Origin: Salmonella enterica subsp. houtenae serovar Houten
GTDB taxonomy: Bacteria; Pseudomonadota; Gammaproteobacteria; Enterobacterales; Enterobacteriaceae
Assembly: GCA_900478215.1 (NCBI GenBank)
Contig: LS483478.1
Location: 3,596,001 to 3,660,000, forward strand
Direction: 5' to 3'
Length of the DNA stretch: 64,000 nt
Position 1 is the stretch's first letter. Each line of letters begins with the position of its first letter. The notes beneath the pieces are model-generated. The model did not search any database. It was not told the origin of the DNA and saw nothing but the letters and a program-made list of their open reading frames with translations. A program made the position numbers and the translations under genes. Of the stretch, positions 25,899-34,756 are shown piece by piece.

Positions 25899-27881
25899 TT
25901 ACCGGCTCTGTTTACGTAACAGATAAATAAAGTACGGCGCGCCAATAAAGCTTGAAAGCAACCCTGCCGGAATCTGATACGGAAACAGCGCCATCCTGCC
26001 GCACCAGTCGGCAAAGACCAGTAAAACGCCCCCTGCCAGCGCCGAGATGACCATATGCGGCATCGTCCGGCGAAAACCGAGCATCCGCGCAATATGCGGC
26101 GCCATCAGACCAACGAAGCTTAGTGGCCCAATGGTCATCGTCGCGGTTGCCGTCAAACAAGCCGCCAGCGCCAGCAACGCGATACGCGACGGCGTGAGCG
26201 CTACGCCCACCGCGCGCGCAGCGTCGCCGCCCAGTGGTAAAATCGTTAACCAGCGGCGACACAGCGGTACGATTGCCAGCAAAATCGCCATCACTATCGC
26301 GGTTCGCGTAACCTGCCCGCCAGTGGCGTTATAGGTAGATCCTGAGATCCAGGTCAATACTTCCGCCATCCGCGGATCGCCGCTTGCCTGAAGCATCATT
26401 AGCAGCATGGTGAAAGCCGTGCTGAGCGCCATCCCTGCCAGCAGCATCCGTTGCGGCGAAAAACCGCCGCGCCCGGCGGCAATCATAATGATCAGCAGTG
26501 TTGCCGCCGCGCCAAGGCTTCCGGCAGGTAGTAGCCAACCGAAAGCATTCCCCGGCACCAGAAACAGCATCAACACCACGCCAAACGCGGCTCCGGAACT
26601 GATCCCCAGCACTTCCGGACTGGCCATCGGATTACCGGTCAGACGCTGAATAATACAGCCCGCCACCGCCAGCATAACGCCCGCCATTAACGCCGCCAGT
26701 ATCCGCGGCCAGCGCCACGGCATCAGCTCCTCAAGCAACGTTCCGCTCGCCCACGACCAGCCGTGCGCGTCGCGACCAAAAGAGAGCGCGACCCATGTCG
26801 CCAGCAGCAGGAGCGCCCCACCGGCAACGGCAAAAGCGAGGACATGCCGACGTTCCGCCGCCACGCGATCGCTGGCGTTCATATCCGGCGCGCTCATGCT
26901 TTTTAGCCGCGGCAGCAGCCATAGTAGCAGCGGCGCGCCGATTAACGCCGTCACCGACCCGGTGGAGACCTCCATCCATACGCGGGTTAGCCAGAGGATA
27001 ATCTGGTCAGATAGCCACAGAATAAGCGCCCCAATAAGCGGGGCCAGCATCAGGCGCGCCAGCAGACGTCTTGCGCCAAGCATTTTCGCCAGCAGCGGCG
27101 CAAACAGGCCGATAAAACCGATAATGCCTACCGCGTTGACCAGCAGCGCGCTCAACACAATCGCCAGCGACAGCGCCGCCAGACGCGCTAACGACAATGC
27201 CAGACCCAGATTACGCGCAACGCCATCATCCAGCCCCATCAGCGTCATCGGACGTAACAATAATAACGTGAGCATTACGCCGCCCACCAACTGCGGCCAC
27301 AGACGCTGTACGCCGCTCCAGTCGGTTTGCGTCAGCGTTCCGGTGCTCCATAAAAACATGCTTTGCAACTGATCGTGATGGAAAATCACTAATAGCTGGT
27401 TGATAGCCCCGCAATAGAGGCTGACCACTAACCCGGCGAGGATCAGGGTTACCGGCGACAGGCGTTTGCCCCATGCCACGCCAAACACCAGCGCGCCGAC
27501 GATGCAGGCTCCCGTCAGGGCGGCAAACTGCGTCGCCAGCGCGCCGGGAATCGCCCATAGCGTCGTCACCGTGATCCCCAATTGCGCGCCGGTCGCCACG
27601 CCCAGCGTGGTCGGTTCCGCCAACGGGTTACGTAATACCTGCTGGAACAGCACACCTACCAGCCCAAGTCCCGCGCCCACCAGCAGCGAAATCGCCAGTC
27701 TTGGCAGCAGGCTGTAATGAAAAATCATCTGTCCGATGGCATCAACATCCGGCGACCACATCGCCTGCCGCCACTGGTCACGCGGTAGCGCCAGGGAGAG
27801 ATTCGTCCAGGTCAGCCAGACCGCGATAATAAACAGCCCGGCCAGCAGAAAAGCCGGGAAGCGCGCCACACGTTTATTCAC
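25899..27881 (-). CDS. fhuB: FhuB, ferric hydroxamate ABC importer permease
   Basis: FhuB is the inner-membrane permease for ferrichrome, aerobactin and coprogen, working with FhuC (ATPase) and FhuD (binding protein). It is a fusion of two FecCD-type permease halves in one 660-residue chain with about 20 helices. Each half has the ATPase-coupling Gly-rich region (GLFAPLLAKMLGARR in the first, VGLMAPHIARMLGFRR in the second). Its ATG overlaps the fhuD stop by 4 bp, so it is the last gene of fhuACDB. Confidence 0.97.
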   Translation of the reverse strand: MNKRVARFPAFLLAGLFIIAVWLTWTNLSLALPRDQWRQAMWSPDVDAIGQMIFHYSLLPRLAISLLVGAGLGLVGVLFQQVLRNPLAEPTTLGVATGAQLGITVTTLWAIPGALATQFAALTGACIVGALVFGVAWGKRLSPVTLILAGLVVSLYCGAINQLLVIFHHDQLQSMFLWSTGTLTQTDWSGVQRLWPQLVGGVMLTLLLLRPMTLMGLDDGVARNLGLALSLARLAALSLAIVLSALLVNAVGIIGFIGLFAPLLAKMLGARRLLARLMLAPLIGALILWLSDQIILWLTRVWMEVSTGSVTALIGAPLLLWLLPRLKSMSAPDMNASDRVAAERRHVLAFAVAGGALLLLATWVALSFGRDAHGWSWASGTLLEELMPWRWPRILAALMAGVMLAVAGCIIQRLTGNPMASPEVLGISSGAAFGVVLMLFLVPGNAFGWLLPAGSLGAAATLLIIMIAAGRGGFSPQRMLLAGMALSTAFTMLLMMLQASGDPRMAEVLTWISGSTYNATGGQVTRTAIVMAILLAIVPLCRRWLTILPLGGDAARAVGVALTPSRIALLALAACLTATATMTIGPLSFVGLMAPHIARMLGFRRTMPHMVISALAGGVLLVFADWCGRMALFPYQIPAGLLSSFIGAPYFIYLLRKQSR

Positions 27882-28768
27882 GCCTTCCCTCCCAGCACGT
27901 TATTCAGGATGCGGACAAAATGCATCGTGGAGAGGGTCGCGCCATAGAACCAAACGGCGGGCACCCGATGAAAACGCCCGGCGCGGACAAACGGCATGGC
28001 CTGCCACAGCGGCGTCGCCATCAGCGCATTCATATCGGTGTTATTCCCGTGGTCGAAGCAAATCACATCCGCCTCTTGATACATTGCCAGCCGATCGATG
28101 CTAACCGCCGTACTGCCCCAAAAGTTGGTTTCCCCCTGCCAGGCATTACGGATGCCATATTCGTCCAGCACCTCCTGGAACAGGCAATTCGGGCCGAGCA
28201 CCAGCATATGCCGCGGATCGATAAGCGTCGTCATCAGTAACGGGCGTCCCCCGCGGCGGATAAAACGCGGCTTCTGGCTTTCGATAAAGCGATCGTATTG
28301 CGCCAGATGTTTTTCTGCCGCGGCTTCCAGATTCAGCATCTGCGCCAGCTCAACCAGCGAACGTCGGGCCACCGCCAGCGGCTTTTTGCCGTCGCTAAAA
28401 TCGAACCCGCGCCCCGGCGCGATCCGCGCCAGTTTCTCCGGCGAGGGTCCGTAACCTGCCGACCAGACCATAAACGACGGCTTCATCTCCGTCAGCAGTT
28501 CGAGATTGGGTTCAGTACGAAGACCCACATCAATCACCGAATCCGGCAACGGCGGTTCGCTAACCCACAGCGTATAATTTGGCACGTCCGCCACGCCATA
28601 GGGCGTAATGCCGAGCGCCAGCAACAGCTCAACCGGCAGCCACTCCAGCGCCACAATTCGGCGGGGATCGATAGCGGCAGCCTGCGCCGTATTCATTTGC
28701 CAAAGCAGCGGTGAGAGCGCCATCGCCGTTAATAAACGGCGGCGAGTAAGAGGATATAAATCACGCAT
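27878..28768 (-). CDS. fhuD: FhuD, periplasmic hydroxamate siderophore-binding protein
   Basis: FhuD captures ferric hydroxamates in the periplasm and hands them to FhuB. The precursor has 296 residues. The N terminus LTRRRLLTAMALSPLLW has a twin-arginine pattern, followed by a signal cleavage region near NTAQAA. The class III binding fold shows RIVALEWLPVELLLALG and the C-lobe VWFYGATLSTMHFVR. The start overlaps the fhuC stop by 1 bp and fits the family length; 52 longer in-frame codons run inside fhuC and are rejected. Confidence 0.96.
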   Translation of the reverse strand: MRDLYPLTRRRLLTAMALSPLLWQMNTAQAAAIDPRRIVALEWLPVELLLALGITPYGVADVPNYTLWVSEPPLPDSVIDVGLRTEPNLELLTEMKPSFMVWSAGYGPSPEKLARIAPGRGFDFSDGKKPLAVARRSLVELAQMLNLEAAAEKHLAQYDRFIESQKPRFIRRGGRPLLMTTLIDPRHMLVLGPNCLFQEVLDEYGIRNAWQGETNFWGSTAVSIDRLAMYQEADVICFDHGNNTDMNALMATPLWQAMPFVRAGRFHRVPAVWFYGATLSTMHFVRILNNVLGGKA

Positions 28769-29565
28769 TAATACACAAAACTCACAGGTGCGGCACCCGC
28801 CGGATGCGGAAGAATGCCCATCGGGATGCCATAAATCTGCTCCAGGGTGTCGCTGCGCATGAGTTCCGCCGGCGTTCCTTGCGCAATCATTTCGCCGCCG
28901 CGCAGCGCCGCCAGATAGTCGCAATAACGCGCCGCCATATTGATATCATGCAGCACCGCAACCACCGTCAGCCCGCGCTGCTGGCTTAAGCGATGCACCA
29001 GCGCCAGCACGTCAACCTGATGGGCGATATCCAATGCTGACGTCGGTTCATCCAGCAGCAGACAACGGCTGTCCTGCGCTACCAGCATCGCAATCCACGC
29101 GCGCTGGCGCTCGCCGCCGGAAAGACTGTCCACCAGACGATGCGCCAGCGGTTTTAATCCAACCAGCGTAATCGCCTCTTCTACTTTTTCCCGGTCCGCG
29201 ACGCCAAAGCGTCCCAGCGCGCCGTGCCATGGATAGCGACCAATCGCCACCAGTTCGCGCACCGTCATTCCTTCCGCCTGCGGCAATTGTTGAGGCAGAT
29301 ACGCGACTTTGCGGGCAAACGCTTTGCTGCTCCAGCTCGCCAGCGGCTGATTGTCGAGCAGAATATCGCCTTCGGAAGGCGGCTGATGGCGTCCCAGCAT
29401 TTTTAACAACGTGGATTTTCCGGAACCATTATGGCCGATAAGTCCGGTGACGCGACCTGCGGGAAACGTTAACGAGAGAGGGTGTAAAAGCGTGCGGCCC
29501 GGCACACGAAAGGCGACGCGTCGCAGCGCAAAGGTGGTATCGGAATGAATGTAGTTTTCCTGCAT
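28768..29565 (-). CDS. fhuC: FhuC, ferric hydroxamate ABC importer ATPase
   Basis: FhuC is the ATPase that powers FhuB. The 265 residues contain Walker A GHNGSGKST (near 44), Q-loop LPQQLPQAEG, signature LSGGERQR (near 145), Walker B LLLDEPTSALD (near 166) and the switch His in VLHDINMAARY. The start MQENYIHSD matches the family. It lies 49 bp downstream of fhuA and overlaps fhuD by 1 bp. Confidence 0.97.
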   Translation of the reverse strand: MQENYIHSDTTFALRRVAFRVPGRTLLHPLSLTFPAGRVTGLIGHNGSGKSTLLKMLGRHQPPSEGDILLDNQPLASWSSKAFARKVAYLPQQLPQAEGMTVRELVAIGRYPWHGALGRFGVADREKVEEAITLVGLKPLAHRLVDSLSGGERQRAWIAMLVAQDSRCLLLDEPTSALDIAHQVDVLALVHRLSQQRGLTVVAVLHDINMAARYCDYLAALRGGEMIAQGTPAELMRSDTLEQIYGIPMGILPHPAGAAPVSFVY

Positions 29566-29614
29566 CGCAGCCAACTTGTAAAACGGGCACGGCAATCCGT
29601 GCCCAAAAAAGAGA

Positions 29615-31804
29615 TTAGAAACGGAAGGTTGCCGTTGCGACAACCTGACGCTCTGCGCCCCAGAAACAGCCGTAGGTCTGGAAGCAGCTAGCGACGTATT
29701 CGCGGTCAAGCAGATTGTTAACGTTAACCGCAATGCTGGAACCCGCCATACCAAAACGCGCCAGATCGTACTTGACGACCGCATCCATCACCGCTGCGCT
29801 GCCTACCTTGAAGCTATTGGCCGGATCGCCGTAACTGGAGCCAATAAAACGACCGCCTGTTCCCAGCGTTAGACCTGACAACGGACCTTCGTTAAAGGTG
29901 TAATCGCCCCACAACGAAGCCATGTGTTCAGGCACCTGCTCTGGCGTATTACCTTTCAGATTAGTGTCTTTCGTGTATTCAGCATCAGTATAAGTGTAAG
30001 ACGCCGTCATATTGATGTTAGCCGTCAATGCAGCTTTGGCTTCCAACTCTACACCTCGCGCGCGAATTTCGCCTGCCGGCACCTGCGCTAATGGGTTGGT
30101 TGGATCGGCGGTCAGGTTATTGGTTTTGGTCAGCTGATAAACGGCCCCCGTAACAACAACCGGCATGTCTTTCGGTACATATTTCACCCCTGCTTCATAT
30201 TGCTCACCTTTTGACGGCTTGTAAGAAACGCGTGGGGTGCTCCACAAATCGAAGGCGCTTGGCTCGAAAGATTGGCTATAGCTGAAGTAAGGTGAAATTC
30301 CATTATCAAAGACGTAGTTTACGCCACCGCGCCAGGTGAACTGGTGGTCATTACGTTCAACATATCCTTCCGTCGGCGTAGTGGAATTCTGACGCACCGT
30401 GGTCGCTTGTTTAGACCAGTCATAGCGACCGCCGAGAGTAAATACCCACTTATTCCATTCCGCCTGATCCTGAACATAGAGGCCTGTTTGTTTACTTTCG
30501 TTCATCTGGTACGGCTCAGCGCCGCCGAAAGCAAAGTATTCAGGATGGTAGTTGTTATAGAGATCGATTGACGGCGCGCTGCCAAACGTCGCGTTAATAT
30601 CATTACGCATACGCATGAAATCGACACCCGTCAGCAACGTATGATCAATATCGCCGGTCGCGAATTTACTTTCCAGTTGTGTATCTACGCTGAAATTCTG
30701 TAAACGCTCGTTGTCAACGATAGTACTGCGGTTAAGCGTATGGCCGTCAGCCGAAACCCCCGTGCCATAGACGCTTTTTTGAGCGGTTTTCATTTCGGCA
30801 AAACGTAAATTCTGGCGCACGGTAAAGGTGTCGTTAAAGCCATGCTCGAAACTGTATCCCACCATTTTCTCGTTACGAGAATAGGTGTTGTTTGACGCCC
30901 CTTCGTTGAAATCCGTTGGCAGACGTTTACCATTCGGTAACGGTTCAACCGTTCCCTCTTTCGGCAGCCAGCCGTAGTAGCCGGTCTCCGGTTCGTTCTG
31001 GAAATAAGAAAGAAACGTAAAATTCGTTTTCTCATCAGGACGCCAGGTAAAAGAGGGCGCAATCGCATAGCGCTGCGACTCAGAACTCTTTTGCTGTTCA
31101 TTTGTCGAACGCGCCAACCCCGTCAGACGATATGAGAACTCACCGTTGTCATCCAGGGAATCACTAAAATCAAAACCGGTCTGGAACAAATTGTCCGTCC
31201 CCATTTTGAATTGAATTTCTTTCAGCGGCTCAGTAGTCGGCCGCTTGCTAACCATCGAAATGATACCGCCCGGGTTGCTCTTACCGTAGAGTACAGACGT
31301 TGGGCCACGCATCAACTCAACACGCTCAAGCATGTAGGGATCAATAACCGCATCGTTGTAGAAGTTACCCTGCAATTTCAGTCCATCCAGATAGTTATTC
31401 TGGCTCAGGCCGACGGAGGAGAAGCCACGGATAATCACGAAGTCATAGGTATTGGAAGCGCCGCGACTGCTTACCGTTACGCCCGGCGTGTAACCCAACG
31501 CTTCTTTGACTGACTGGAATTGATGCATCTGCATCTCTTCGTTAGTGACCACCGAAACCGACTGTGGCGTTTTTTCGATAGGCGTATCTGTTTTAGTGGT
31601 GGTGGCGGAACGCTTCGCGGCGATGGTCGGAGCCGGTCCCCACGCGCTTTCCTGCGCGGCAGGCGCTGCGGTTACGGTGATAGTTTCTTCTTTCGGTTGA
31701 ACCGCCGCCTGTGCATAGACAGACATGCCGCTAACCGCTGTGGCTACTACAACTGCGATTTTACGCAGTGAGGAGTTTGGCTGAGCAGTTTTAAGACGCG
31801 CCAT
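29615..31804 (-). CDS. fhuA: FhuA, TonB-dependent ferrichrome outer-membrane receptor
   Basis: FhuA imports ferrichrome through the outer membrane using TonB energy, and is also a receptor for phages such as T5 and for albomycin. The 729-residue precursor starts MARLKTAQPNSSLRK, with a signal peptide ending near SVYAQA. The TonB box is in KEETITVTAAP, followed by the plug domain (about residues 60-190) and a 22-strand barrel ending ATATFRF with the C-terminal Phe. The chain is slightly shorter than the E. coli protein, but the frame is intact. It is first gene of the operon, with Fur-type boxes upstream. Confidence 0.97.
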   Translation of the reverse strand: MARLKTAQPNSSLRKIAVVVATAVSGMSVYAQAAVQPKEETITVTAAPAAQESAWGPAPTIAAKRSATTTKTDTPIEKTPQSVSVVTNEEMQMHQFQSVKEALGYTPGVTVSSRGASNTYDFVIIRGFSSVGLSQNNYLDGLKLQGNFYNDAVIDPYMLERVELMRGPTSVLYGKSNPGGIISMVSKRPTTEPLKEIQFKMGTDNLFQTGFDFSDSLDDNGEFSYRLTGLARSTNEQQKSSESQRYAIAPSFTWRPDEKTNFTFLSYFQNEPETGYYGWLPKEGTVEPLPNGKRLPTDFNEGASNNTYSRNEKMVGYSFEHGFNDTFTVRQNLRFAEMKTAQKSVYGTGVSADGHTLNRSTIVDNERLQNFSVDTQLESKFATGDIDHTLLTGVDFMRMRNDINATFGSAPSIDLYNNYHPEYFAFGGAEPYQMNESKQTGLYVQDQAEWNKWVFTLGGRYDWSKQATTVRQNSTTPTEGYVERNDHQFTWRGGVNYVFDNGISPYFSYSQSFEPSAFDLWSTPRVSYKPSKGEQYEAGVKYVPKDMPVVVTGAVYQLTKTNNLTADPTNPLAQVPAGEIRARGVELEAKAALTANINMTASYTYTDAEYTKDTNLKGNTPEQVPEHMASLWGDYTFNEGPLSGLTLGTGGRFIGSSYGDPANSFKVGSAAVMDAVVKYDLARFGMAGSSIAVNVNNLLDREYVASCFQTYGCFWGAERQVVATATFRF

Positions 31805-31824
31805 TGGTATATCTCTGATGAAAG

Positions 31825-31857
31825 TGAATGATAACGTAAACGAGAATTATTATTATA
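31825..31857 (-). promoter_or_regulatory. fhuA promoter with overlapping Fur boxes
   Basis: On the minus strand TATAAT (31852-31857) is a good -10 element. The A/T-rich stretch AATAATAATTCTCGTTTAC (31835-31853) and the following ACGTTATCATTCA (31825-31837) resemble overlapping Fur 19-mers. This fits iron repression known for fhuA. No convincing -35 element is visible. Confidence 0.7.
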
Positions 31858-31990
31858 ACCGAAGCATGATAGGCGAAATATCGTCGCAATGGCAAGCGAT
31901 ACGCGGCCCTACGAAAACTAAGGGGTTAAGAAATAACCAGATGAAACGAAAGGGTTAATAAATTAGACTGGAATGTTATTTATGGGGATT

Positions 31991-32083
31991 TGCCGGATGG
32001 CGACGTAAGCGTCTTATCCGGCCTACGTCGCGCGTAATGTGGTCGTAACGGTGTAGGCCGGGTAAGCACAACGCCACCCGGCA
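31991..32083. repeat. Two REP palindromes between fhuA and mrcB
   Basis: Unit 1 (31991-32025) reads GCCGGATGGCGACGTAAGCG...TTATCCGGCCTAC. Unit 2 (32052-32083) reads TGTAGGCCGGGTAAGC...CCACCCGGC in inverted orientation. Together they form a BIME at the 3' side of mrcB. The remaining bases of this 291-bp gap hold the fhuA promoter. Confidence 0.85.
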
Positions 32084-32095
32084 CTATTACCGCGA

Positions 32096-34615
32096 TTAAT
32101 TGCCGCCGAACATCTCCTTAATCCAGCCGGCAACACCGTCGCTCTTCTCTTCTTTCGGCGGCTGTTGCTGCGCAGGCTGCTGCGGCTGAGACGACTGATC
32201 GAACGGATTGCCTGACGGCTGCTGTTGCTGCATCATCTCGCCCTGCTGGCACAGCGTATTCGGATCGTCCGTCCAGACCGGCAGAGTGCGCATACCGCCG
32301 CTACAGACAAAATTACCGTCGTAATCAACGCCCATATCCACCACATCTTCCGGCGGCGTCAGAACTAAAGGCGTCGGCGTCTGGTTCGCCAGATAACGCT
32401 GATAAATCGCCATCGCGCCGCTGGCGCCGTACAATTTCGTCGGCTGGTTGTTATCACGACCTACCCAGGTGATGGTCACCTGGCTGCCGTCGATACCGGC
32501 AAACCAGGTATCGACATTATTGTTTGTCGTCCCGGTTTTACCCGCCAGATGCAGACCCGGATATTTCGCGCCAAGCTGACGCCCCGTACCACGCTGGACG
32601 ACCTGCTGCATTGTCCAGAGCGTCAGGTAAGCCGCCTGTGCCGGTACGGCGCGCTCAGCCTGCGGATAACTTTGGTACAGCACCTTACCATCTTCCGCAA
32701 TGACCGAACGCAGCGCTGATAACGGCGCGCGATTACCGCCGCTGGCGATAGTCTGAAACGCTTGCGCAACTTCGATCGGCGTCAGGTTCAGCGCCCCTAA
32801 CAACATAGCCGGAACCGGATTGAGCTGATCTTTCGGCACGCCGAGCTTCGTCCAGGTATCGGTTACCGCTGGTAAACCTAACGCCATCCCCAGATTGACC
32901 GTCGGTACGTTCATCGAGCGAGTTAACGCATCCACCAGCATTACTTTCCCGCTTTCGCTGTAGCGACGATCGTCGTTCTGCGGCGACCAGACCTGACCAT
33001 TCGGCTGACGTAGAGAAATCGGCGCATCGGCAATCCAGGTGTTCAGACGGTATAAGTTCGGCTGACTTAGCGCAGTCAGATAGGTGGCCGGTTTCGCCAG
33101 CGACCCAATGGAACGGCGCGCCTGCATAGCGCGGTTATAGCCTGCATATTGCGGCTCCGCCCCGCCAACCATCGCGCGCACCTCGCCGCTAAAGCGATCC
33201 ACCACCACCATCGCGGTTTCCAGATCGCTCAACTTACGCTGCTTCTTCAGCGCCGGAATGCCTTCGACAACGGCTTTCTCTGCGGCATCCTGCGCCACGG
33301 AGTCAAAGGTGGTGAAGATTTTCACGCCGGAGAGATCTTTAATTTTATCCCCCAGCTTCGCCTGCAATTCCTGACGAACCATCTGCATAAACGCTGGCTG
33401 CGGTGAAATAACGCCGCCACGCGGCTGTACGCCAAGCGGACGCGCACTCAGCATGTCATAGAGTTCCTGATCGATGATTTTCTGCTGCTGTAACAGGCGT
33501 AGCACCAGGTTACGACGCTCCAGCGCCAGTTTCGGGTTGCGCCACGGGTTATAAATCGACGCCCCTTTTACCATCCCAACCAGTAACGCCTGCTGATCGA
33601 GGCTCAGTTCCTCTACCGGACGGCCAAAGTAATACAGGCTCGCCAACGGGAAACCGCGAATTTCATTGTCCCCGCTTTGACCGAGGTAGACCTCGTTCAT
33701 GTACAGCTCAAGAATACGATCCTTACTGTAACGGGCATCCATGATCAGCGCCATGTAGGCTTCATTCGCTTTACGCCAGTATGATCTTTCGCTGGAGAGG
33801 AACAGGTTCTTCACCAACTGTTGGGTCAGCGTACTGGCCCCCTGCACCGTGCGTCCCGCCGTCAGGTTGGCCAGCACCGCACGCCCGATAGAGTAAAGAC
33901 TAATGCCATCATGCTCATAGAAATGACGGTCTTCCGTCGCCAACAGCGTATCGACCAGCAAATCCGGGAAACCGCTGCGCGGGACGAATAAACGCTGCTC
34001 GCCATTTGGCGAAGAAAGCATAGTGATAAGCCGCGGATCGAGGCGGAAGAAGCCAAACTGGCGGTTGTTATCCAGATTGACGATGGTTTCCAGACGCCCG
34101 CCATCGAACGTCAGCCGCGCGCGCACCTGCCCTTCTTTGCTGTCCGGGAAGTCAAACGGACGACGGATCATCTCAATGCTATTGGCCTGCACGGTAAATT
34201 CGCCGGGACGGGTCATCTTCGTCACCAGACGATACTGCGTCGCTTCCAGCAATTTCACCATCTCGTTTTTGCTGACAGGCATGTCTGGCTCAAGGTTCAC
34301 CATCCGGCCATATACCGCCGCCGGAAGCTGCCAGACCTTACCATCAATACGGCTGCGGATTTTTTGATCCAGATAGACGCCATAAATGGCGAACAGCACC
34401 ACAAAAACGATAAACAGTTTTAGCAATAGCCATAGCCAGCCGCGCTTGCCACGAGGCTTACGCCCTTTGCCCTTACCTTTACGCGGCATCGGTTCTTCAT
34501 CCTCATAGTCATCATCATAATCGTCGTCATGCTGCCGACGACGGCTCACCTTTTGTTTCACAGGACGCGACGGTTTCCCTTTACGTCCAATCGGCTCGCG
34601 GTCATTCCCCGCCAT
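32096..34615 (-). CDS. mrcB: MrcB (PBP1B), bifunctional peptidoglycan synthase
   Basis: PBP1B polymerises lipid II and crosslinks peptidoglycan in the periplasm. The 839 residues show a basic, Asp-rich cytoplasmic tail, one membrane helix (about residues 60-85), a UB2H domain, the GT51 glycosyltransferase domain (EDRHFYEHDG, catalytic Glu near 230), and the transpeptidase domain with GSLAKP (SxxK, near 505), SMN (SxN) and KTGTTNN. A Gln/Pro-rich tail ends in GWIKEMFGGN. The start MAGNDREP is the family start of the long form. LpoB is its usual outer-membrane activator. Confidence 0.97.
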   Translation of the reverse strand: MAGNDREPIGRKGKPSRPVKQKVSRRRQHDDDYDDDYEDEEPMPRKGKGKGRKPRGKRGWLWLLLKLFIVFVVLFAIYGVYLDQKIRSRIDGKVWQLPAAVYGRMVNLEPDMPVSKNEMVKLLEATQYRLVTKMTRPGEFTVQANSIEMIRRPFDFPDSKEGQVRARLTFDGGRLETIVNLDNNRQFGFFRLDPRLITMLSSPNGEQRLFVPRSGFPDLLVDTLLATEDRHFYEHDGISLYSIGRAVLANLTAGRTVQGASTLTQQLVKNLFLSSERSYWRKANEAYMALIMDARYSKDRILELYMNEVYLGQSGDNEIRGFPLASLYYFGRPVEELSLDQQALLVGMVKGASIYNPWRNPKLALERRNLVLRLLQQQKIIDQELYDMLSARPLGVQPRGGVISPQPAFMQMVRQELQAKLGDKIKDLSGVKIFTTFDSVAQDAAEKAVVEGIPALKKQRKLSDLETAMVVVDRFSGEVRAMVGGAEPQYAGYNRAMQARRSIGSLAKPATYLTALSQPNLYRLNTWIADAPISLRQPNGQVWSPQNDDRRYSESGKVMLVDALTRSMNVPTVNLGMALGLPAVTDTWTKLGVPKDQLNPVPAMLLGALNLTPIEVAQAFQTIASGGNRAPLSALRSVIAEDGKVLYQSYPQAERAVPAQAAYLTLWTMQQVVQRGTGRQLGAKYPGLHLAGKTGTTNNNVDTWFAGIDGSQVTITWVGRDNNQPTKLYGASGAMAIYQRYLANQTPTPLVLTPPEDVVDMGVDYDGNFVCSGGMRTLPVWTDDPNTLCQQGEMMQQQQPSGNPFDQSSQPQQPAQQQPPKEEKSDGVAGWIKEMFGGN

Positions 34616-34702
34616 GCTTTTTCTCCGCAACATACAGGCGCAAAGGCCCGATTCTCTATTCTTCCGCCAGACGACAGAAGAAGAAATCTCTCAATTTACC
34701 TT

Positions 34703-34737
34703 TTGCCGGATGGCGACGTAAGCGTTTTATCCGGCCT
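34703..34737. repeat. REP palindrome between mrcB and hrpB
   Basis: A single unit, GCCGGATGGCGACGTAAGCG...TTATCCGGC, almost identical to the unit at 31991-32025. It lies at the 3' side of hrpB. Confidence 0.85.
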
Positions 34738-34756
34738 GGAGGCAACGTATAGCACG

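Noticed and set aside
31991..32083. Repeated palindromes as a possible CRISPR or attachment site
   Set aside because: They match the REP consensus found at many gene ends in this window; there are no regular spacers and no cas or integrase genes.
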